A stretch of 64,000 nt of DNA from Parasponia andersonii (Eukaryota > Streptophyta > Magnoliopsida > Rosales > Cannabaceae): the NCBI GenBank assembly GCA_002914805.1, contig JXTB01000402.1, forward strand, positions 46,429 through 110,428, in the 5' to 3' direction. The notes under the pieces were generated by a model. That model saw only the letters and a list, made by a program, of their open reading frames with translations. It had not been told where the DNA came from and searched no databases. Each line of letters begins with the position of its first letter. Positions within the stretch are counted from its first letter, which is position 1. Of the stretch, positions 56,373-64,000 are shown in pieces. A program made the translations under genes and the position numbers.

Positions 56373-58616
56373 TGTCACGACCCAAAATCCAGGCCAGTGG
56401 CAGAAGGAAAATTTCACAAAGGTGGGAAATTCCTTAATTTACTTGAAAAGTATCTAAAAAGTTTTAGTTTTGTAAACAATCCATTTTGATGAAATATTTG
56501 GAATTTCATCCCGTGAACCTCTTCCACAGTTCGTATACATCATTAAACATAAACCGAATAATCATTGAAAAATGGGAATATCAAATATAAGTCCAAGCAT
56601 CATCATCATCTACAACAACAAGTTAAATCCCAAAATGGCATACATAAGTTTAAAGACAAAATAAAAAATAGTAATCTTAGTTCAATGCTAATATAAAACC
56701 CCAAACAATCCAAACACCACAACAGTATACTTCTAGCATTACAAAGAAATGAACTACAGTCAAGATGGCTTCTTACTCCTCCTGATTTCCAAGATCGCAC
56801 TAAACACCACCTGAGGAAGGGAAAAAAGGGGGGGAGGGGGGTGAGCATACAATGCCTAGTAGGAAAATAGTTACCTCGAAGAAAAACAGTTCAGTGATGA
56901 AAAACTTCTACATAGTTAGTTCAAATCCAAAACATACACATGTATATATATATATATATAATCCAAATCGGGAGCCCATATATATGATATAGTGTAATCA
57001 AAACCATCAATCCATATGCACATGACTCAAATCAACCCATACTCATAAGCTCTCATCCTCTCATCTGTGGAACCCAGGATGATGGTACTAAGTATGCCTA
57101 ACAACCTGCTTGACACCTAAGCCCATATCCGGAGGAGATACCCATGTGTCGCCTACCAAACCTGGAGGGGCAACCGAATTGCCTACGCCTGCCAAATAGG
57201 AAAGTAATCAGAAGAACAAACCCCGCACGAGTTTACGGACTTTCCCCGATGGTGGGGCACACAGCGCCATACTGTAAAACCCATGATGCTAACACAGTAC
57301 TCATGTATAATCCTATGATATGTGCAATACAGAACTGAAGTGTAAAAACTATTGTACTCTGTTTTTTCAGTAAAATATGCATAATAAAGTTTTATAGGAA
57401 AACGGGCAGCATAACGGCCCTATTTTTGATATACCCAAAATAACATACACACAGTAAATTCCCAGAGCAGTACAGTATATATCGTACAACCAGATTCCAT
57501 CATATATAATTCAAATCATTAAAAATACATTTGTTCTTATATGCTGCAGAAAATAAGTTTTAACTCAAAAACGGTATAAAACGAAGGTAACTAAATCCNC
57601 CCTATTTTTGATATACCCAAAATAACATGCACACAGCAAATTCCCAGAGCAGTACAGTATATATCGTACAACCAGATTCCATCATATATAATTCAAATCA
57701 TTAAAAACACATTTGTTCTTATATGCTGCAGAAAATAAGTTTTAACTCAAAAACGGTATAAAACAAAGGTAACTAAACCCCTACCTCAGCGGAATAGCGA
57801 TACCACGCTATTGAGTTCTCAAGGTATCGTTGACGAACGCTCGGAAGGTTGGGAACCAATTCCAAGCCCTCGATCGTCCTCTGGCGAATAGTCAACTTCT
57901 CACCGAAGCTTCAATTTCGCAAATGGACTTCTTCACTAAATTCCTAGCACCCAAAATAGCTAGGTTAGATATATAATTTGTCTAATTCTGGTCCAGGCCC
58001 ACACCAGACTGGTGGCACGCAAAACGAGACAAAATCTCGACCGTCCGATCTCGATTTTCGTGCCGATCACCAAACCACATAATATATATATCAAATTTCT
58101 CTATTTTCTGAGTATATTCCAAAAATGCGGTCAAAAACACAATCCAACAACCAGATCAAAAACTACAACCATAAACTCGAAATCCCCAAAAATGGCAACT
58201 TTTAATCCGAACAAAATGGGATTGAGATATATATACCTTAATAATTCCTGAGACGAGACGAATCCAACGGGACCAGTTGGGGGTCGAATGGTGGCCAGAA
58301 TCTTCACCGGTGATGAAAAGATTCAAACGGCCATTTTGTCTTCTCCGGCGACGGCGGCTACTCCGACGGCCTTTGGTGGCTGGCGACCAGCTCGTGGTGG
58401 CACGGGGGAGGATCGCCGGTGATCTGCTCGGTCGGACGGAGCTTGGACGCTGACTTGCGGTGGTTCCGGTCTTCGGCCGAAAGAGAGAGTAGGGAGAGCG
58501 AGAGAGATTCTGAGAGGGGGGGACGAGACAGAGGAGACAGAGAGAGGGGTTTATATAATATTTTTTTTAATCTAGTTAAATGACCATTTTGTCCCTAAAA
58601 AAACTGGGTTTTTATA
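56373..58616 (-). repeat. 5' LTR of Tekay copy B (contains a false duplication)
   Basis: On the plus strand TGTCACGACCC to GGGTTTTTATA (terminal CA lost). It is visibly diverged from the 3' LTR of the same element. It includes the single N at 57599 with about 181 bases repeated on both sides (57418-57598, 57600-57780). Confidence 0.87.
57418..57780. repeat. 181-bp duplication across a single N
   Basis: CCCTATTTTTGATATACCCA onward is repeated after the N at 57599. The other LTRs in the window have this stretch once, so it is an unmerged contig overlap. Confidence 0.92.
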
Positions 58617-59812
58617 AAAAAATCATGGAGTTTTTTTTAATTATCATAATAAATAAATAAGAGCTGGAGGACTAATTTTTTTTTTTCAACTGAACACAAA
58701 TTAAAAAAGAAGTAACATCATTAACATGACGAAAAAAGAGATACAAACAACATATTAAGAAAATAAAAAGCTATTTTTGTTGAAAAAAAAAAGGAAGAAA
58801 ATAAAGCTACTTCAAAAAAAAAGAATACATATAAAGTCGCATATCTCAACATTCACTCATTTAAATAGGAAACAAAAATAAAAATATTTGACTTTTTCCA
58901 CAATAAAAATATCTTATTCGAAACAAAACCAATACAACACAATAAAAATAAATAAATAATAAAACAAAACAGAACAAACATTTGACTTGTCTACAAAAGG
59001 CGACGAAGAAGTGGGTGCCAAAATATCTCATTCCGGTTACCACCGCTAATTTTCAGCGCAACCATTTTTAATTCGTCGGCACAACTATTAATTTACCATT
59101 TACCTAATTAGCATAAAGCTTTGCCCCAATCATTCCTTCAATTCCCATGATCTAGATAATGAAACAAGTTCATGACAAATAGATAATCACAAATTTTTCC
59201 ACAAAATCTGCTAGCCATGATCCCATGGAATAACAGTAATACTTATCATTAAAAAACTCAAGAGTATGAAACGCAAAAGCATATTAAACAGATTATGGGA
59301 CTGATGTACAATTTGCGCCACTCCAGTACTCGTCAAGATAGTCTCACGACACATAACATCAAAAATTTGCCCTTCATACTCTTAACCATGATCCTCCAAC
59401 ATCACGATCATGATTTCTCGCAATGTATGGATGTTACTCGAACTATCACAAGGAATCCAGAGTGCAAAAGCATGTATGGAGCGTGTTGTTAATAAGTTTG
59501 CCAACTTACTACACATACATAATGTATATATATGCTTGGTTTGATAGAATTCCATATTATAATGATCACAAACATAAACCTTAAGGGGAGAAAAATAAAA
59601 TAAAATCTTAAAATATATATACTGCATCGTGGAAGTTCATGAGTAATAAATAAGAACGAAGATTTATGTGTTGATACCAATAGCATTACTAATTATATAT
59701 ATATATATATATATATACATATCACGTTAATATACATTCATCATTATTATTTTTACTAACAACCTACGTTAAAGAGAACTACGGTACACCTAACGTCATG
59801 GAAATACATGCA
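58617..59812. other. AT-rich DNA between Tekay copy B and the NPF gene; 3' flank
   Basis: Begins with AAAAA, the probable duplication of the Tekay insertion. It has poly-A and poly-T runs and a (TA)n tract near 59694-59717. The last few hundred bases are probably the 3' UTR of the transporter gene. No other gene recognised. Confidence 0.55.
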
Positions 59813-60701
59813 CTAAACCCTACTGGCAAGCTCCATCCCACCCTCTTTAGACTCATCACTACTCTCTTTCTTAAGCACCTCAACGGGCTTATAAGTGTAC
59901 ATTACTGCGCAGCAAGTATAGTAAACCAAGTTAAGAACTTGTAACAAAGTGAGCAGCCAATAAAAGTACTCCAACTTCCCTTTGTTCAAGTTACTATTTG
60001 GCAGCCAATTCGATCCATCAGGCTGAGCACTATACTTGTGGACAAGAGAAACCAGAAGGGTGCTTATATAGTTTCCCGCCGAAATCGCGGTCCAAAACAG
60101 CGCCGTGGCGGTGCTCCTCATGCTTTCCGGTGCCTGGTCATAGAAAAACTCGAGGTGCCCTATTGACATAAATGCCTCCGCCATCCCATGGAGGCCATAC
60201 TGAGGGACAAGCCAAAACACCGAAATGGGGATAGTAGAATGAGGGTGATCGACAAGACCGTGAGCCGAAGCCGCTGCTTTGCGCTTTATTTCGACGAAAC
60301 CGGCAACTAAAGTGGCGATTATCGAAATGAAAAAGCCGATTCCCATTCTCTGGATGAAGGTGATGCCGCGGTCGAGACCGGTGAACCTTCGGGCCACGCG
60401 GATCAAAACGCGGTCGTATAAGGCGATTGTGGAGAGCATGGTAATTGTGGTGCAGACGCTCATCGAGCCTGCTGGGATCTCGAAGGACTTGGTGAGGTGC
60501 CTGTTCATGGTTTTGGCTTGTTGGAGGGAGAATGTGCCTTGTTGGGCATAGGCTGTGATGAGTAGGATTCCGGATGCCCAGATGGGACCCATTCTAATAA
60601 TTGATTTAAGTTCTTCCACGCGATGAACGGTGCTGATTCTCCAAAGGTTTGGTGATTTGATGTTGTCTTCTTCGTTCACTATGGCTGCCTTGTCCAAAAA
60701 T
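59813..60701 (-). CDS. NPF3.1: NRT1/PTR family transporter (NPF3.1-like), last coding exon
   Basis: This exon encodes the C-terminal 296 residues, TM helices 7-12 of a proton-coupled major-facilitator transporter in the plasma membrane or an organelle membrane. It starts after the acceptor TGCAG at 60702-60706. The split codon joins exon 63066-63631 to give ...HTKHMK-FLDKAAIVNEEDN. Visible motifs are RVEELKSIIRMGPIWASGIL and TFSLQQAKTMNRHL (TM7), GITFIQRMGIGFFISIIATL (TM9), PQYGLHGMAEAFMSIGHLEF and FYDQAPESMRSTATALFW (TM10-11), and YFYWLLTLLQVLNLVYYTCC (TM12). It ends at TAG 59813-59815. The pattern matches Arabidopsis NPF3.1 (At1g68570), reported to transport nitrate/nitrite and gibberellin. 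The substrate in this species is inferred. No lesions seen. Confidence 0.93.
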
Positions 60702-63065
60702 CTGCATTGATGTTCCAAGCATCGTTACTATAACATGTTTCCATGTAATAGTTCAGAATAATATCAGGAGCACTAGATTTATTATTTATTACCGTATAAA
60801 AATAGTGTATATATATAGGACCATAATTTAGCATATTCTTTTCTTTTTACTTAGTTGTTGGATTATTTATCTAACAATTATTAAGATTTGATTAATAATA
60901 AATATAAATTATTTAATTAAGCAAAATAATTATGGTAAAAAAAAAACCAAAATTTTTATATATTAAAACACGACTATATTGTGAAATGTTTTATCCTTGA
61001 CTTGGCGCAAATTAACAAAACACTAAACAATGTACTATGTCGGGAAAATTTGCTAATATATCTTCCTTTATTACGTTCATCTTTCACTTAATGGGCCCAA
61101 TTCGACCATCCACCAAAACTGCTTCTCAGCCTTATTGGGAAATGGACCAGACTAGAAAAATGACTTTTTTAAGATTACTTTAACCCTTATGAATATTACA
61201 ATATTAGTAAAATATGAATATAGTCCACAAATTTAATAATTTTCTAAGATCGACCATCTCTCACTAATATAGTGAGTATCCTTCCCTAATATTTTGACAC
61301 ACCTAAAATCGTCATTCTACCAAAAAGTCATTTTATCCCAAAACACTGCTAGGCAGGTCCATTATCCTAATTGTTTCCTAAAATGAATAAGCTCATTGAG
61401 CCCAGTATCCCAACATGGCAGTCTAAGATGAGCTGGATCCGGACGGCCGATCAAACATGCCCTATAGATATGAGCCCGGATGACAAGCATGTCTAAAATG
61501 GAGAGTTGGGTTAGCCTAACAAGCCACTGTGGCGGGCTTGGACACTGTTCCAATTGGCCAGCCGGCCCATCTTACACCACTAGATCCCAAACACATTGCA
61601 AAAATACAGTACAGGAAGAAGGGATTGGATTGCAATTTGCATGCGTCCCTTTGTGACATTGTCGGGGCAATTGATCAGTTGAGGTCCGTGACGAGGTGGG
61701 AGTGTGACTAATTGTGGAATTTAGGACCAAGAACCCCTTTTTGTTTCTATGCTATGCTAGAAGGAAACTATTAATAGAAACCATGTAACTTGGTGCGGCT
61801 TGGGGCTATCTAGGATTGTGTTTGTGGTCCCTATCCTAAAAATGCATGCACGGACAAAAAATTTAACAATCTGACAAAGAATTATATTTGGGCCCTATAC
61901 GATAAAATGCTGCAACAACCAAATGGGTGGTCTCTATATGTTTCCTCTTCTTTTTATTTTGTATGGACTATTGTACTAAGGATAGAATCAACTTCTTTAA
62001 AAAACAATAAAAAGAATAATAATAATAATAATAATAAAATCAACTTATATTGAAAAGAAAAATAAAAGGATAAAATCAAATTCCTTCCAACTAAAAATGA
62101 TGATCAAACAAATTACAACTGCCCCTGATATGATGTCTCTATGTATTTCTTGTTATATGAGAAAACCGAAAAAATTGGGAGAAAGGAAGAAAGATGCCCA
62201 TGACGGTCGATGAATGAAATTATTAGACTTGAGCTAACTCTCATACGATTCAGCTTCTAAAATTTTCAACAATAGAATTGATTAGGTAGAGATTATCTTA
62301 TTATTCTACTGACTCCCCTCCTCCTTTCCCTAAGGATCAAAGGTTGATAATGCTAGCTCGACCATAACAAAAAAATTATGATCACAATATTCCTGATTTC
62401 AAGTGAATGTAATAAATTAAAGTTTACTCTATTAATACTTACTATGAGAAAAAGAGCTAACACAGTAAATCAATCATTAAATTATTATGAATACAAGGTA
62501 GCCCCGCTAAGAGCAGTTTCTTGAGAAAAAATATGATCATATGTTTTTTTGACGAAAGTCCAATTCTACCGACGACATATTGACTTGGATATTACATTTC
62601 ACACGTAATCGAAAAGACACTATAAATATTTACTTTATAAAATCAATCAACTAAATTAATGGCTTGCAATTTGAGGGTAATGGATCGCATAAAACAAAAC
62701 ATAATTTAATCTATCACCGAAGTGTTTGAAAATAACCACGCTTTTACCCTTACTAAGCTGTCAGCTTTATTTATTTATTTATTTTTTAAACAGAAAAAAA
62801 AAATCTGCCAAGTACTTGTAGCGCCAAAACTTGCAGTTATATCCTTGCGCGACACTACAATATTCACAAGTACTATCACTTAACAAAAAATATTATATAT
62901 TATTAATCCCAAATTACCTCTTATGATACTCTCTATTATTATTTATAAATAGTTTAAAAAAACTTTGCACAAATATTCAAGGTCGTTGATATCTTGAAAA
63001 TTTTACTAAAATTAAGGTTGCTAGCTTTCGAGTGGAAAAAAAAAAAAATCGAGAGAGATTCTTAC
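60702..63065 (-). other. Intron of the NPF3.1-like gene (2.36 kb)
   Basis: On the minus strand it begins GTAAGAATC after ...CATATGAA and ends TCAATGCAG. It is AT-rich with a GC-richer patch at 61380-61720 and a (TAA)n run near 62018-62038. I recognise no transposon protein in it. Confidence 0.85.
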
Positions 63066-63631
63066 TTCATATGCTTTGTATGAAGAAGTTTTCCTCCAAT
63101 CGAGATGAGAGCATCAAGCTCATCATTCTGGTAAAGAAGAGTGGAATCAGAGACCATAGGCAGCTTCCTCTTCTTGTAAGCGGCCACAGAGACTTGGAAC
63201 AACCGGGTAAAAGGACTCCCAGCCGGATCCAAGTTCCGGTAAAGCGGGTACCCGAATATGAAAGCAATAATTGAGAGGAACATGGCCAAGGTTGGGATCC
63301 CGAGGCCCCAACCCCAACCGACATTATCCTGAATGTACACGAGCACTGTGACAGCCACCAGTATGGACGCCCCCATGGTAAAATAATACCAGTTGAAGTA
63401 CTTCCACGTCTTGATGTTCTGTTTCGGGTCATTCTCGTCGAACTGATCCGCCCCGAAAGCCACCACGCAAGGCCGGATCCCACCCGACCCGAGAGCCGTC
63501 ATGAGGAGAGACGCATAGAGAATCGCCACCTGTCCCGAATCTGCTTCTTTGCACGCCTGTTGATCTGATCCTTTGCAGGGTGGTGGCCTTAGGTGTGGAA
63601 GCACCGCTGATAATGTTAAGCTAATCATTCC
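63066..63631 (-). CDS. NPF3.1: NRT1/PTR family transporter (NPF3.1-like), penultimate coding exon
   Basis: This exon starts after AATCAG with GGA ATG ATT (G-M-I-S-L) and ends in phase 2 before GTAAG. It encodes the middle of the protein: LSAVLPHLRPPPCKG loop, TM4 with GSGGIRPCVVAFGADQFDEN (the conserved FGADQFD motif of the family), TM5-6 (MGASILVAVTVLVYIQDNVG, IPTLAMFLSIIAFIFGYPLY), and the start of the central cytosolic loop (GSPFTRLFQVSVAAYKKRKL, LDALISIGGKLLHTKH). It is open and shows no damage. With the last exon it gives about 485 residues of a family that is usually near 590. The missing N-terminus, including the ExxER motif, should lie in exons beyond 64000. Confidence 0.92.
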
Positions 63632-64000
63632 CTGATTTGACAAAACATAACAAAACCGTAAATAATGTCATTACAAGAAATTGCACTTTCTTTCAGCGAC
63701 TAAACTTTACAGGTATCATGGCTAATACTTAGTAAAGGTCTCCCTTTGTATGTCCAAATTGTGAACCTCATCAAGATTAGCATATATACCGTTTATTTTT
63801 TATATGATTATATGACATGTTATCCTGACGTCAAACACTGTCAATAGTATCTCATATTACAAACATCGAATCCTGTACTAATTATTAGGTAGTCCTCTAC
63901 GTGATATTTTGAAATTAAAGTAATGTATACATATCTAGATATAAATTTACGAGAGAGATAGAGAAATAGTACTATTTGGTATATGATGGAAGCAACGGTA
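63632..64000 (-). other. Part of the upstream intron of the NPF3.1-like gene
   Basis: The acceptor AATCAG sits at 63632-63637. The rest is AT-rich without coding potential, and the donor is outside the window. Confidence 0.75.

Larger units (their letters stand above)
49274..58616 (-). mobile_element. Tekay-like Gypsy chromovirus, copy B
   Basis: Full element: 3' LTR 49274-51579 (with a 180-N gap), PPT, chromodomain/integrase, RNase H, RT, protease, gag, PBS and 5' LTR 56373-58616 (with a single-N duplication). AAAAA flanks both ends (49269-49273 and 58617-58621). The frames are broken, several by the same lesions as copy A. The integrase zinc finger, deleted in A, is present here. Confidence 0.88.

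Noticed and set aside
63062-63643. Treating the two NPF coding blocks as separate genes
   Set aside because: They join through a correct GT-AG intron with matching phase and give one continuous family sequence.

Overview
This window is nuclear DNA from a dicot plant, taken from a gapped draft assembly. It holds one recognisable host gene and about 58 kb of nested LTR retrotransposons. The plant assignment rests on the retrotransposon lineages (Tat, Athila, SIRE-type Copia and a Tekay-like chromovirus) and on an intron-containing NRT1/PTR transporter of the NPF3.1 type at the right edge, on the minus strand. The species cannot be named from sequence alone.

Layout. 1-1940 is AT-rich intergenic DNA. 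1940-32349 is an old, degenerate Tat-lineage Gypsy element (plus strand) with gag, protease, RT, RNase H, a second (archaeal-type) RNase H and integrase, a 39-bp minisatellite after pol, and a broken antisense gene near its 3' end that has its own candidate promoter. Three other elements sit inside it: a solo LTR (8544-9923, TSD ACCAC), a near full-length Athila element (12175-23458, TSD CTTAC) and an internally deleted SIRE-like Copia element (23936-29316, TSD TATCT). A 670-N gap lies at 29360-30029.

32350-38990 is AT-rich and includes a probable solo LTR. 1.93 kb of it appears twice around a single N (37063). Two copies of a minus-strand Tekay-like chromovirus follow: copy A (39443-46545, cut by an N at 46546) and copy B (49274-58616). 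Both share the same left flank, so they come from one insertion event. Between them lies the 5' part of another Tat element (46547-48815, minus strand). It is inserted exactly where the copy A haplotype has an uninterrupted sequence (TSD ATAAG). The best reading is that 37064-46545 is the alternative haplotype, without the Tat insertion, misplaced inside the unassembled Tat element of the main haplotype.

58617-59812 is AT-rich 3' flank. 59813-64000 carries the last two coding exons of the NPF3.1-like transporter, separated by a 2.36-kb intron; the first exons lie beyond the window. Most retroelement reading frames carry stops, frameshifts or lost catalytic residues. None looks autonomous as assembled.
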